Below, one piece after another: positions 7,256-15,962 of a DNA stretch of 64,000 nucleotides. The notes below the pieces were generated by a model. That model did not search any database. It had not been told where the DNA came from and was given only the letters and a program-made list of their open reading frames with translations. This stretch comes from Guyparkeria sp016278265. Lineage in GTDB: Bacteria > Pseudomonadota > Gammaproteobacteria > Halothiobacillales > Halothiobacillaceae. The position numbers were made by a program, and so were the translations under genes. How positions within the stretch are numbered: position 1 is the first letter of the stretch; the number at the start of each line of letters is the position of its first letter. The stretch lies in NCBI RefSeq assembly GCF_044582145.1, contig NZ_JBDODO010000005.1; one strand, written 5' to 3'.

Positions 7256-7396
7256 CTATAGCAGCCTGTGCTTAAAAGAATGGCCATATCGACCCATCAT
7301 GGTTCCGCCCACTGGGGTCCTGATGGTTTCCGGTGGCAGGCCGGTTTTCTTTTCGAAGGTTCCTGCTCGGCGGTCACAGCGTGTTTTTATTGCCAT
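7256..7396 (-). CDS. possible 46-residue basic protein in a cassette
   Basis: A short frame starts at an ATG with GGGAG about 11 bases upstream and ends in a TAG just before the attC-like site at 7254. That is the position expected for the stop of a cassette gene. The product is basic (about ten Lys/Arg), has no signal peptide or membrane helix, and contains 'TGLPPETIRTPVGGTMMGRY'. I do not recognise it. It could be noise; the position relative to attC is the main support. Confidence 0.3.
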   Translation of the reverse strand: MAIKTRCDRRAGTFEKKTGLPPETIRTPVGGTMMGRYGHSFKHRLL

Positions 7397-7423
7397 GACT
7401 GAATGGTCTCCCGTCCTGATGGA

Positions 7424-7449
7424 CAAAAAACCCGCCTTTCGGCGGGTTT
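7424..7449 (-). terminator. rho-independent terminator of nrdB
   Basis: Stem AAACCCGCC/GGCGGGTTT with loop TTTC. On the minus strand it is followed by a run of T (the AAAAAA at 7425-7430), 13 bases after the nrdB stop. Confidence 0.9.
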
Positions 7450-7461
7450 GTTCGTTCTGGC

Positions 7462-8637
7462 TTACCAGGTCAGGGCGCCCCCAGTTTGATAATCCGTCAC
7501 CCGAGTCTCGAAGAAGTTCTTCTCCTTCTTCAGGTCGACCACCTCGCTCATCCACGGGAATGGGTTGGTCGCGCCCGGGTAGAGCTCGGCCAGGCCGATC
7601 TGGCTGCAGCGGCGGTTGGTGATGAAGTGCATGTACTCCTCGCACATCTCCGCGTTCAGGCCGAGCAGGCCGTTGGGGATGGTGTCGCGGGCGTAGTCGA
7701 TCTCGAGTTCGCAGGCCTCGCGCAGCATCTCGTGCACTTCGTGCTGGAAGGCCTCACCCCACAGTTCCGGGTTCTCGATCTTGATCTGGTTGATCAGGTC
7801 GATGCCGAAGTTCAGGTGGATGGACTCGTCGCGCATGATGTACTGGTACTGCTCGGCGATGCCGGTCATCTTGTTGCGACGGCCCAGGCTCAGGATCTGG
7901 GCGAAACCGGTGTAGAACCACATGCCCTCGAAGACCACGTAGAAGGCGACCAGGTCACGCAGGAAGTTCTGTGCGCCTTCCTGCGTGGCGGTGTTGAAGG
8001 TGCCTTCGGAGAGATCCTGGGTGTACTTGAGTGCCCAGGAGTCCTTGGCGGTGATCGACGGTACTTCGCGGTACATGTTGAACAGCTCGCCTTCGGCCAG
8101 ACCGAGGCTGTCGACGATGTACTGGAAGGTGTGGGTGTGGACCGCTTCCTCGAAGGCCTGGCGCAGCAGGTACTGGCGGCACTCGGGGTTGGTGACCTGC
8201 TCGTAGACGGCCAGCACGATGTTGTTGGCGACCAGGCTCTCGGCGGTGGCGAAAAAGCCCAGGTTGCGCATCACCATGTTGCGCTCGTCCTGGGTCAAGC
8301 CGTCCTTGGACTTCCACAGGGCGAGGTCAGCCTGCATGGAGACCTCGGTGGGCATCCAGTGGTTGTTGCAACCGGCGAGGTACTTCTCCCAGGCCCACTG
8401 GTATTTCAGCGGCAGCAGCTGGTTGACGTCGGCGGTGGCGTTGATGATGCGCTTTTCCGAGACGTCGACGCGCCCGGCGTTGGCCTCGATGCCACCCAGA
8501 CCGGTCTGGTCGGCGCCTTCGGCGGCCGACGGGTCGAAGTGGTGCTCCTGGCCGTCATCGTAGGCGGCCGGCATCACGTTGGTGTCGGGGGCCGATTCGT
8601 CGTTGCCTTTCTTCAGCGGGTCATTCCAATCGAGCAT
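7462..8637 (-). CDS. nrdB: ribonucleotide reductase class I beta subunit, class Ic type
   Basis: The 391-residue small subunit houses the metal cofactor that starts the radical reduction of ribonucleotides. Ligand motifs are visible: E133 in 'FFATAESLVANN', E164 and H167 in 'EEAVHTHTFQYI', a later Glu in 'FEGMWFYTGF', and Glu/His in 'DESIHLNFG'. The residue four after H167, which is the radical Tyr122 in E. coli, is Phe171. Tyr173 follows at the place of Tyr129 in the Chlamydia enzyme. The first ligand is Glu rather than Asp. All three match the Mn/Fe class Ic group. The start is chosen at MLDWNDP because GGAG lies upstream; an in-frame extension to 8706 is unlikely. It lies 85 bp after nrdA, in the same operon, and ends in a strong terminator. 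Confidence 0.95.
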   Translation of the reverse strand: MLDWNDPLKKGNDESAPDTNVMPAAYDDGQEHHFDPSAAEGADQTGLGGIEANAGRVDVSEKRIINATADVNQLLPLKYQWAWEKYLAGCNNHWMPTEVSMQADLALWKSKDGLTQDERNMVMRNLGFFATAESLVANNIVLAVYEQVTNPECRQYLLRQAFEEAVHTHTFQYIVDSLGLAEGELFNMYREVPSITAKDSWALKYTQDLSEGTFNTATQEGAQNFLRDLVAFYVVFEGMWFYTGFAQILSLGRRNKMTGIAEQYQYIMRDESIHLNFGIDLINQIKIENPELWGEAFQHEVHEMLREACELEIDYARDTIPNGLLGLNAEMCEEYMHFITNRRCSQIGLAELYPGATNPFPWMSEVVDLKKEKNFFETRVTDYQTGGALTW

Positions 8638-8722
8638 GTGTCTCTCCTTCTCTTTTTCCGGTGGTTGCACCGGGCCGGGCAGGGCGACTGCCCGGCGGTA
8701 TTCCAATAAATCGGCGGAAGCC

Positions 8723-11590
8723 TTACTGGCAGGCCTCGCACTCGGGATCGTCGATGGCGCAGGCCTGCGGGCCGGCTGGCTCGGCGGACACGCCGCGCAG
8801 CTTGCCGTCGAGCTTGTTCATCGTGGTCTTCTCGATCCGCGTCTTGGAGGCGGCGCGCAGGTAGTAGGTGGTCTTGAGGCCACGTACCCACGCGAGCTTG
8901 TACATGTTGTCGATCTTCGGGCCGGAGGGCTCGGCCATGTACAGGTTCAGGGACTGGGCCTGGTCGATCCACTTCTGGCGACGTGAACCGGCCTCGATCA
9001 GCCAGCGCGGATCGATCTCGAAGGCGGTGGCGTACAGCGCCTTGAGCTCGGCCGGCACGCGGTCGATCGCCTGCACGGAGCCGTCGAAGTACTTGAGATC
9101 GTTGACCATCACCTCGTCCCACAGGCCCAGATCCTTGAGATCGCGGACCAGGTAGGGGTTGACCACGGTGAACTCGCCCGAGAGGTTCGACTTGACGAAC
9201 AGGTTCTCGAAGGTCGGCTCGATCGACTGCGACACGCCGCAGATGTTCGAGATGGTCGCCGTCGGTGCGATCGCCATGGTGTTGGAGTTGCGCATGCCCT
9301 GTTTCTTGATCTTCTTGCGCAGGGCGTTCCAGTCCAGGGTCTGGTCGCGGTTCATCTCCAGGTACTCACCGCGCGATTCGGCCAGCAGTTCGATCGAGTC
9401 AATCGGCAGGATGCCGCGGCTCCACAGCGAGCCCTCGTAGCTCGCATAGCGGCCGCGCTCGGCGGCGAGATCGCTGGAGGCGGAGATCGTGTGGTAGCTG
9501 ACCGTCTCCATGGAGCGGTCGGCGAACTCGATCGCCTCGTCGGAGCCGTAGGCGAGCTTCTGCTTGTAGAGGGCATCCTGGAAACCCATGATCCCCAGGC
9601 CCACCGGGCGGTGGCGCAGGTTGGAATTGCGCGCCTGGGGCACCGAGTAGTAGTTGTACTCGATCACGTTGTCGAGCATGCGCATGGCCGTCTTGACGGT
9701 CTGGGCCAGCTTGTCCTCGTCGATGCCTTCCTCGGTGGTGTGCTGCGCGAGGTTGACCGAGCCGAGGTTGCACACGGCGATCTCGGAGTCGTTGGTGTGC
9801 AGGGTGATCTCGGTGCAGAGATTCGAGCTGTGCACCACGCCGGCGTGCTGGTTGGTGTAACGCAGGTTGCACGGGTCCTTGAAGGTTATCCACGGGTGGC
9901 CGGTCTCGAACAGCATCGAGAGCATCCGGCGCCACAGGTTCACCGCCGGAATCTTGCGGAAGTTCTTGATCTCCCCGCGTTCTGCCTTGGCCTCGTAGGC
10001 CTCGTAGGCCTTCTCGAAGGCGGTGCCGGACAGGTCGTGCAGGTCCGGGGTCTCTGCCGGCGAGAACAGCGTCCACTCGGCTTCCTGGGCGACGCGCTTC
10101 ATGAACAGGTCCGGCACCCAGTTGGCGGTGTTCATGTCGTGGGTGCGGCGGCGGTCGTCACCGGTGTTCTTGCGCAGATCGAGGAATTCCTCGATGTCCA
10201 TGTGCCAGGTCTCGAGGTACGCGCAGACCGCGCCCTTGCGCTTGCCGCCCTGGTTGACCGCCACGGCGGTGTCGTTGGCCACCTTGAGGAACGGCACCAC
10301 GCCCTGCGACTTGCCGTTGGTGCCCTTGATGTGGCTGCCCAGCGCGCGAACGCGGGTCCAGTCGTTGCCCAGGCCGCCGGCAAACTTGGACAGCAGCGCG
10401 TTGTCGCGGATCGAGCCGTAGATGCCGTCGAGGTGGTCCGGCACGGTGGTGAGATAGCAGCTCGACAGCTGCGGGCGCAGGGTGCCGGAGTTGAACAGCG
10501 TCGGGGTGCTGCTCATGAAGTCGAAGGACGACAGCAGGCGGTAGAACTCGATCGCACGCTCTTCGCGGTCGATCTCGTTGATTGCAAGGCCCATGGCCAC
10601 GCGCATGAAGAAGACCTGCGGCAGCTCGAAGCGCACGTCGTCCTGGTGCAGGAAGTAGCGGTCGTAGAGGGTTTGCAGGCCCAGATAGGTGAACTGCAGA
10701 TCACGCTCGTGATCGATGGCCTGGCCCAGGCGGTCGAGGTCGTACTGCTGCAGGGTCGGGTCGAGCAACTCGTGCTCGATGCCGGCCTTGATGTATTCCT
10801 TGAAGTAGTCCGGGTAGATGTTGGCCATCTCCGCCTGGGTGCAGGCGGTCACCGGGTTGTGCACGAAACGCAGCGCCTCGGTGCGCATGGAGTCGAGCAG
10901 CAGGCGGGCGGCCACCTGGGAGTAGGCCGGGTCGATCTCGATCAGGGTGCGTGCGCTCATCACCAGCGCGGTGCCCACCTCGTGGTCGGCCACACCGTCG
11001 TAGAGGTTGCGGACGGTCTCGTCGTAGACGCGCTGGTTGTCGACGCCCTTGAGCTCGCTGCAGGCCTCGTCGACCAGCCGCTTGAGACGGATGGTGTCCA
11101 GCGGGGCGCGCGTGCCGTCGAAATGGGTGACGTGGATCGTCGTGGTCTGCGGCGCCTCTTCCTGCTCTTCCGCGAGTTCGGCGGCGCGTTTCTGCGCCTG
11201 CTGCTCACGGTAGAGGACGTAGGCGCGGGCGACCTTGTGGTGGCCTTCGCGCATCAGCGCCAGTTCGACCTGGTCCTGGATGTCCTCGATGTGGACGGTG
11301 CCACCGCCCGGCAGGCGACGCTTGAGCGCCTGGTCGATCAGCGCGACCAGCGACTCGACCGTCTCGTGGACGCGTCCGGAGGCCGCAGCGCCACCCCCCT
11401 CGACGGCGAGGAAGGCCTTGGTCATGGCGACCTTGACCTTGGACGGATCGTAGGCGGTCAGCTTGCCGTTACGGCGAATGACACGTACCTGGCCCGGGGC
11501 GGCCGCGGCGCTCTCGATGCCGCTGGTCCCGCTGCCGGCGTTCTCGTGATAGGCCTGGGTCGGGGTTTCTACTGTCTGACTGGTGCTCAT
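8723..11590 (-). CDS. nrdA: ribonucleotide reductase class I alpha subunit with two ATP cones
   Basis: The 955-residue catalytic subunit reduces NDPs to dNDPs. Its N-terminus carries two ATP-cone regulatory domains in tandem: one around 'VRVIRRNGKLTAYDPSKVKV' (about 33-130) and one around 'IHVTHFDGTRAPLDTIRLKR' (about 150-245), which set overall activity by ATP/dATP. The barrel has 'NSGTLRPQLSSCYL', 'HSSNLCTEI' and 'NSNTMAIAPTATISNICG', holding the active-site cysteines. The C-terminal 'CAIDDPECEACQ' provides the cysteine pair re-reduced by thioredoxin or glutaredoxin. The long multi-cone N-terminus resembles the chlamydial NrdA, fitting its class Ic partner. The start at 11590 (MSTSQTVE) follows GAGGA and precedes the first cone. 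The extra 89 codons upstream look non-coding. Confidence 0.95.
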   Translation of the reverse strand: MSTSQTVETPTQAYHENAGSGTSGIESAAAAPGQVRVIRRNGKLTAYDPSKVKVAMTKAFLAVEGGGAAASGRVHETVESLVALIDQALKRRLPGGGTVHIEDIQDQVELALMREGHHKVARAYVLYREQQAQKRAAELAEEQEEAPQTTTIHVTHFDGTRAPLDTIRLKRLVDEACSELKGVDNQRVYDETVRNLYDGVADHEVGTALVMSARTLIEIDPAYSQVAARLLLDSMRTEALRFVHNPVTACTQAEMANIYPDYFKEYIKAGIEHELLDPTLQQYDLDRLGQAIDHERDLQFTYLGLQTLYDRYFLHQDDVRFELPQVFFMRVAMGLAINEIDREERAIEFYRLLSSFDFMSSTPTLFNSGTLRPQLSSCYLTTVPDHLDGIYGSIRDNALLSKFAGGLGNDWTRVRALGSHIKGTNGKSQGVVPFLKVANDTAVAVNQGGKRKGAVCAYLETWHMDIEEFLDLRKNTGDDRRRTHDMNTANWVPDLFMKRVAQEAEWTLFSPAETPDLHDLSGTAFEKAYEAYEAKAERGEIKNFRKIPAVNLWRRMLSMLFETGHPWITFKDPCNLRYTNQHAGVVHSSNLCTEITLHTNDSEIAVCNLGSVNLAQHTTEEGIDEDKLAQTVKTAMRMLDNVIEYNYYSVPQARNSNLRHRPVGLGIMGFQDALYKQKLAYGSDEAIEFADRSMETVSYHTISASSDLAAERGRYASYEGSLWSRGILPIDSIELLAESRGEYLEMNRDQTLDWNALRKKIKKQGMRNSNTMAIAPTATISNICGVSQSIEPTFENLFVKSNLSGEFTVVNPYLVRDLKDLGLWDEVMVNDLKYFDGSVQAIDRVPAELKALYATAFEIDPRWLIEAGSRRQKWIDQAQSLNLYMAEPSGPKIDNMYKLAWVRGLKTTYYLRAASKTRIEKTTMNKLDGKLRGVSAEPAGPQACAIDDPECEACQ

Positions 11591-11850
11591 GCCGCTGGTC
11601 CGTCCTCTGTGTTCTGGTTCGAAGGCCCGCTGTGGGCGGGGCGCCGATTCCTTGTGGTGTCGATGGTGGTCCTTCCCGCGCCCCGGAAACCCCGAACGCG
11701 GCGGGCCGTGCTGCGAGCCCGGCCCTTGTCTGGTCGACCGGCGGGCCGATGGGCCGTTGCCGGTGCGCATCCGGGGGTGGCGACCGGGTCGATCGTTGCC
11801 CCTCGAAGGCCTTGATTGTGGTCGCTGGTCGAACAAAGTCAACTGGGAAA

Positions 11851-11898
11851 ATCGCAAATACTGTGCTCTGATGGAGTCAATACCACTATATGCTGTGT
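11851..11898 (-). promoter_or_regulatory. paired NrdR-box-like operators upstream of nrdA
   Basis: CCACTATATGCTGTGT (11883-11898) matches the ACAC-WATATAT-WGTGT NrdR box at 13 of 16 positions. A second, weaker copy, ATCGCAAATACTGTGC (11851-11866, 9 of 16), begins 32 bases away, the usual three-turn spacing of paired NrdR boxes. TTGACT-like -35 elements lie between and beside the boxes on the minus strand. NrdR represses nrd operons when dATP is high. Confidence 0.6.
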
Positions 11899-11949
11899 AT
11901 TAGTTGGTGGGCAGCCTGGGGGAAGGTTCTGGGAAAGCGGTGCACAGCC

Positions 11950-11958
11950 TGTGGATAA
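11950..11958 (-). promoter_or_regulatory. perfect DnaA box upstream of nrdA
   Basis: TGTGGATAA here is the exact complement of TTATCCACA, the highest-affinity DnaA box. It is about 50 bases upstream of the NrdR-like boxes. In E. coli DnaA binds upstream of nrdAB and ties its expression to replication, so a similar role is plausible. A single 9-mer could occur by chance. Confidence 0.5.
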
Positions 11959-12240
11959 ACCCGGTGGAAAAGCCGGTAAGCCCGCGTCCCCGCACGGCTG
12001 TTCGGTGAGTGATCCACCCCGTCATCAATGAAACCGTCGGGTCCGAAAAAAATTTTTGTCTTCCAGCCTTGGGGGGTGGCCCCCAACAGGGGCGCACCGG
12101 AGGTGTTTCGCCTGGGCCAATGGATCGACGCCGACCCTTCTCCTGGCCCCGGTTGGAGGGGGTGACCGCGGCAGGCATAATCACTGGCATAGCGAGCCCG
12201 CGCCTGGCGCGGGCCGCCCCATCAGCTCAAGGGAGAAGGC

Positions 12241-13248
12241 ATGCGGATTCTTGTCACCGGTGCGGCCGGTTTCATCGGCTCGACGCTGTCGGCACGGTTG
12301 CTCGAACGCGGCGACGAGGTCGTCGGTCTCGACAACCTCAACGACTACTACGACGTGAGCCTCAAGGAGGCGCGCCTGGCCCGGCTGACCGAACAGCCGG
12401 GGTTTTCCTTCGAGAAGCTGGACGTGGCCGACCGAGCGGGCATGGCCGCGCTGTTCGAGCGCATCCAGCCCGAGCGCGTGGTGCATCTCGCCGCCCAGGC
12501 CGGGGTGCGCTACTCGATCGAGAACCCGCATGCCTACGTCGACAGCAACCTGGTCGGATTCACCAATATCCTCGAGGGCTGTCGGCATAACGGGGTGGCG
12601 CACCTGGTCTACGCCTCGTCGAGCTCGGTCTACGGCGCGAACAGCGAGATGCCGTTCTCGGTGCATCACAACGTCGACCACCCGCTGTCGCTGTATGCCG
12701 CGACCAAGAAGGCCAACGAGCTGATGGCGCACACCTACGCCTCGCTCTATAACCTGCCTACCACCGGCCTGCGTTTCTTCACTGTCTACGGGCCGTGGGG
12801 CCGGCCGGACATGGCGCTGTTCAAGTTCACCAAGAACATCCTCGAAGGCAAGCCGATCGACGTGTACAACCACGGCCACCATCGGCGCGACTTCACCTAC
12901 GTCGACGACATCGTCGAGGGCGTGATTCGCACGCTCGACCACGTCGCCACCTCCAATGCCGACTGGAGTGCCGCGAATCCCGATTCCGGCACCTCGTTCG
13001 CCCCCTGGCGGGTCTACAACATCGGTAGCCACCGCCCGGTCGAACTGCTGCGCTACATCGAGTTGATCGAAGAGGCGACCGGCAAGAAGGCCGAGCTCAA
13101 CCTGCTGCCGATGCAGCCGGGCGACGTACCGGATACCTACGCGGATGTCGACGATCTGAAGGCCGATGTCGGCTACGCGCCGAGCACGCCGGTCGAGGAG
13201 GGCGTGGCCCGTTTCGTCGAGTGGTATCGCGGGTACTATGGCGTTTGA
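12241..13248 (+). CDS. UDP-glucuronate 4-epimerase-like NAD-dependent epimerase
   Basis: A 335-residue extended SDR enzyme. The NAD site is GAAGFIG at residues 7-13. The 'NLNDYYDVSLKEARLARL' segment is characteristic of UDP-glucuronate 4-epimerases (CapI/LspL type) that make UDP-galacturonate for capsule or LPS. The catalytic 'SSSSVYG' and 'YAATKKANE' (Tyr-x-x-x-Lys) are present, as is 'RFFTVYGPWGRPDMALFKFT'. RBS GGGAGAAGGC is just before the ATG. No other polysaccharide gene is adjacent, so the polymer it serves is unknown. Confidence 0.85.
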   Translation: MRILVTGAAGFIGSTLSARLLERGDEVVGLDNLNDYYDVSLKEARLARLTEQPGFSFEKLDVADRAGMAALFERIQPERVVHLAAQAGVRYSIENPHAYVDSNLVGFTNILEGCRHNGVAHLVYASSSSVYGANSEMPFSVHHNVDHPLSLYAATKKANELMAHTYASLYNLPTTGLRFFTVYGPWGRPDMALFKFTKNILEGKPIDVYNHGHHRRDFTYVDDIVEGVIRTLDHVATSNADWSAANPDSGTSFAPWRVYNIGSHRPVELLRYIELIEEATGKKAELNLLPMQPGDVPDTYADVDDLKADVGYAPSTPVEEGVARFVEWYRGYYGV

Positions 13249-13343
13249 TGGGGACTGCTGATCGGACACACTGACGCCCCGATCCGGGGGCGTGCTCAAA
13301 CCGGGGCCGGCTGAATGGCGGGCCCCGCCGGCAAGGAGCCGAG

Positions 13344-15206
13344 ATGGCCGCGGAACTCTGGGAAATACGCGATTTCATTGCCGAGGTGCCGGCCTTCGCC
13401 GAGCTGCCCGCGGCCGCGCTCGACGCGTTGCCACGCCGGCTGACGGTGCGCTACCTGCGCCGTGGTCGTCCCTTTCCGCCCCCCGATGCCGAGCCCGGCC
13501 TGTGGATCGTGCGTAGTGGCGCGCTGGCGGTGCGCGAGCCCGACGGTCGTCTGCGCGAGAAACTCGGCGAGACCGATCTCTACCTCGAGAGCGACGAGGC
13601 GGACGAGCAAAAACCGGACACGGTAGCGGTGGTCGAGGACAGCCTGTTCTACCAGTTGCCGTTGCCGGCGTTCGAGGAGCTGGTCGAGGCCCACCCGGCA
13701 TTCGCGTGGCGCTTCGAGCGCACGCGTCGCCAGCGCCTGGAGCGGGCGCTGAGCGAGTTGGGGCAGGGTGGTCGTCCGGAGTCGCTGATGGCCGCGTCGG
13801 TGGAATCGCTGCTGCGACGCGAACCGATCACCGCCACGCCGGACACCCCCATTCGCCAAGGCGCCGAGATCATGACCGAGGCACAGGTCTCGGCGCTGTT
13901 GTTGCTCGAGGACGGCCAACTGGTGGGGCTGGTCACCGATCGGGACCTGCGTCGGCGCTGCATTGCGGCGGGTGTCTCGGTCGAGGCGCCACTGCGCGAG
14001 ATCATGACCGAGACCCTGATCACCGTCGCCCCGACCGCCTCGGCCTTCGAGGCCTCGCTGCTGTTCTCGCGGCACAATATCCATCACCTGCCGGTCGTCG
14101 CCGACGACGGTGCGCTGGTGGGCATCTTGTCGACCTCCGACCTGTTGCGCCACCAGGGCACGCACTCGATCCACCTGGTGCGGGACGCGATGGCGGCCCC
14201 GGACGTCGAGGCGATCGCGCGGGTGGGATCGCGCCTGCCGGATCTGGAGGCGCAGCTGGTCGCCATCGGCGCGGAGGCCGAGCCGCTGGGCGAGGCGATG
14301 GTCACGGTCACCGATGCCATGACGCGTCGGCTGACCGAATTGGCCGAGCAGGCGCTCGGTCTGGCGCCGATTGCCTGGGCCTGGGCGGCACTGGGCAGCC
14401 AGGGTCGGCGCGAGCAGACGGCGTTCACCGACCAGGACAACGCGCTGATTCTTGACGATGCCTTCGAGCCGGGGCAGCACGGCGACTGGTTCGAGCGCTT
14501 TGCCCGCTTTGTCACCGATGGTCTCGCCGCGGCCGGTCTGGAGCCCTGTCCGGGCGGCACCATGGCGACCACGCCCGACTGGCGCCAGCCCGTGGCCGGT
14601 TGGCAGGCGCAGTTTCGCGACTGGATCGAGCAGCCCGAGCCGCACTCGGTGATGCTGGCGACCAACTTCTTCGACATGCGGGTGGTGGCCGGACGTGAGT
14701 CGCTGCTCGACTTGCTTTGGGACAAGGTGCGTCCGGCGGCGCGCGAGAACACCATCTTCCAGCGTCGCCTGGCGAACAACGCGCTGGCCATCCGCATGCC
14801 GCTGGGCTTTTTCCGCCGGTTGGTGGTGGTGAACGACGAGCAGCACGATGAGCGGCTCGACCTCAAGCGTTATGGCTTGATGCCGATCGCCGATCTCGCC
14901 CGCCTGCACGCGGTCAGCTTGGGGTTGCCGGAACTGCATACCGTCCGTCGCCTGGAGGCGGCGGCGCGTGCCGGTGGGCTATCGAGCCAGGCCGCGGCCG
15001 GGCTAGCGGATGCCTGGCGGCTGTTCTACGTGCTGCGTGCCCGCCACCAGGCGCGTCAGGTGCGCCGGGGTGAGCCACTCGACAACCGGCTCGACCCGGA
15101 ACAGCTCTCCGGCCTGGAGCGCGATCACCTGCGCGATGCCTTCCGGGTGGTCGATGACCACCAGCGCTGGGTGCGCACCCACTTCGACGTCAGCGGCACC
15201 CGCTGA
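13344..15206 (+). CDS. cyclic-nucleotide-binding-like / CBS / DUF294 nucleotidyltransferase-like protein
   Basis: A 620-residue cytoplasmic protein with four parts: an N-terminal cNMP-binding-like beta barrel (about 5-125), a pair of CBS domains (about 160-280, with 'ALLLLEDGQLVGLVTDRDLRRR' and 'HNIHHLPVVADDGALVGILS'), a DUF294 nucleotidyltransferase-like domain (about 310-460, with 'GSQGRREQTAFTDQDNALI'), and a C-terminal helical domain (about 480-615). The family resembles GlnD-type nucleotidyltransferases and probably senses adenylates through the CBS pair; its target is unknown. AAGGAG precedes the ATG. The exonuclease gene begins one base after its stop, so the two are co-translated. A second member of the family starts at 62801. 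Confidence 0.85.
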   Translation: MAAELWEIRDFIAEVPAFAELPAAALDALPRRLTVRYLRRGRPFPPPDAEPGLWIVRSGALAVREPDGRLREKLGETDLYLESDEADEQKPDTVAVVEDSLFYQLPLPAFEELVEAHPAFAWRFERTRRQRLERALSELGQGGRPESLMAASVESLLRREPITATPDTPIRQGAEIMTEAQVSALLLLEDGQLVGLVTDRDLRRRCIAAGVSVEAPLREIMTETLITVAPTASAFEASLLFSRHNIHHLPVVADDGALVGILSTSDLLRHQGTHSIHLVRDAMAAPDVEAIARVGSRLPDLEAQLVAIGAEAEPLGEAMVTVTDAMTRRLTELAEQALGLAPIAWAWAALGSQGRREQTAFTDQDNALILDDAFEPGQHGDWFERFARFVTDGLAAAGLEPCPGGTMATTPDWRQPVAGWQAQFRDWIEQPEPHSVMLATNFFDMRVVAGRESLLDLLWDKVRPAARENTIFQRRLANNALAIRMPLGFFRRLVVVNDEQHDERLDLKRYGLMPIADLARLHAVSLGLPELHTVRRLEAAARAGGLSSQAAAGLADAWRLFYVLRARHQARQVRRGEPLDNRLDPEQLSGLERDHLRDAFRVVDDHQRWVRTHFDVSGTR

Positions 15207-15207
15207 G

Positions 15208-15927
15208 ATGGCGCGTCTTCGCCTGTCCTGGTTTCCGCACGGCACTTGGCTCGCCATGCGTCGGCGCTATCACCGTCGACGCGTGGCCGACGAGTCGCCC
15301 CTGGCGCATTTTCTTGACAGCCCCGTGGCGGACTTGGATGCCGACTGGCGCGAAGGCCAATTCCTGGTGCTCGACTTCGAGACCACCGGGCTTGATCCGG
15401 GTCAGGATCGCCTGCTGAGCGTGGGATGGGTGGTGATGCGCGGCCCGACGATCGATCTGGCGACGGCCGAGCACGAGCTGATCAACCCGATGATCGGTAT
15501 CCCCGAGCAGAGCGCGGTGATTCATTGCATCACCGACGATGCCGCCGCCGAGGGATTGCCCGAGCGCGAGGCGCTGGGTCTGGTGCTCGAGGCACTGACC
15601 GGGCGCATATTGGTGGCGCACAATGCCCGTTTCGAGATCGCGTTTCTCAATGCCGCCTGTCGGCGGCACTTTGGGGCGGGGCTCGCCATCCCGGTGATCG
15701 ACACCCTGCAGCTGGCCCGGCAGGGTTTCGAACGCCGCCACCTGCATCACGGCCCGGGCGAGCTGCGCCTGGACGCCCTGCGTGGCCGCTACCACCTGCC
15801 GCGCTACCACGCGCACCACGCCCTGATCGACGCGCTCGCCACCGCCGAGCTGCACTCGGCACTTTGCCAGGACCGGGTGTCGCCCAAGGGGCGGTTGTCG
15901 GTGCGGCGGTTGTTGTCAGTGCTTTGA
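15208..15927 (+). CDS. DnaQ-like 3'-5' exonuclease
   Basis: A 239-residue DEDDh exonuclease. ExoI is 'LDFETTGLDP' (about residues 56-65), ExoII is 'HNARFEIAFL', and ExoIII is 'HHALIDALATAEL' (His-x4-Asp). It is similar to the proofreading epsilon subunit of DNA polymerase III, but the 50-residue arginine-rich N-terminal extension and the pairing with a DUF294 gene mark it as the separate family often found next to CBS/DUF294 proteins. The ATG at 15208 is chosen because it follows the previous stop by one base and begins the conserved protein. Confidence 0.85.
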   Translation: MARLRLSWFPHGTWLAMRRRYHRRRVADESPLAHFLDSPVADLDADWREGQFLVLDFETTGLDPGQDRLLSVGWVVMRGPTIDLATAEHELINPMIGIPEQSAVIHCITDDAAAEGLPEREALGLVLEALTGRILVAHNARFEIAFLNAACRRHFGAGLAIPVIDTLQLARQGFERRHLHHGPGELRLDALRGRYHLPRYHAHHALIDALATAELHSALCQDRVSPKGRLSVRRLLSVL

Positions 15928-15962
15928 GTTTAGGCCAGTTCGAGTGTCGGGATGCTGAAGCC

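Larger units (their letters stand above)
11591..12240. other. divergent nrdA / epimerase intergenic region
   Basis: 650 bp with no gene recognised. It holds the nrdA leader (about 240 bases between the candidate NrdR boxes and the nrdA start), the boxes themselves, a DnaA box, an A7T5 tract near 12046, and the epimerase leader, ending in GGGAGAAGGC before its ATG. Confidence 0.6.

Noticed and set aside
8638..8722. Separate promoter or regulator between nrdA and nrdB
   Set aside because: The 85-bp gap contains only the nrdB ribosome site and no promoter-like or hairpin sequence; one transcript is simpler.
9491..11815. Long open frame (over 770 codons) antisense to nrdA; similar frames lie antisense to purL, ppc, pepN and the ATP-grasp gene
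   Set aside because: Strong GC bias at third codon positions keeps opposite frames open. The translations are low-complexity and match no family, and the sense genes are certain.
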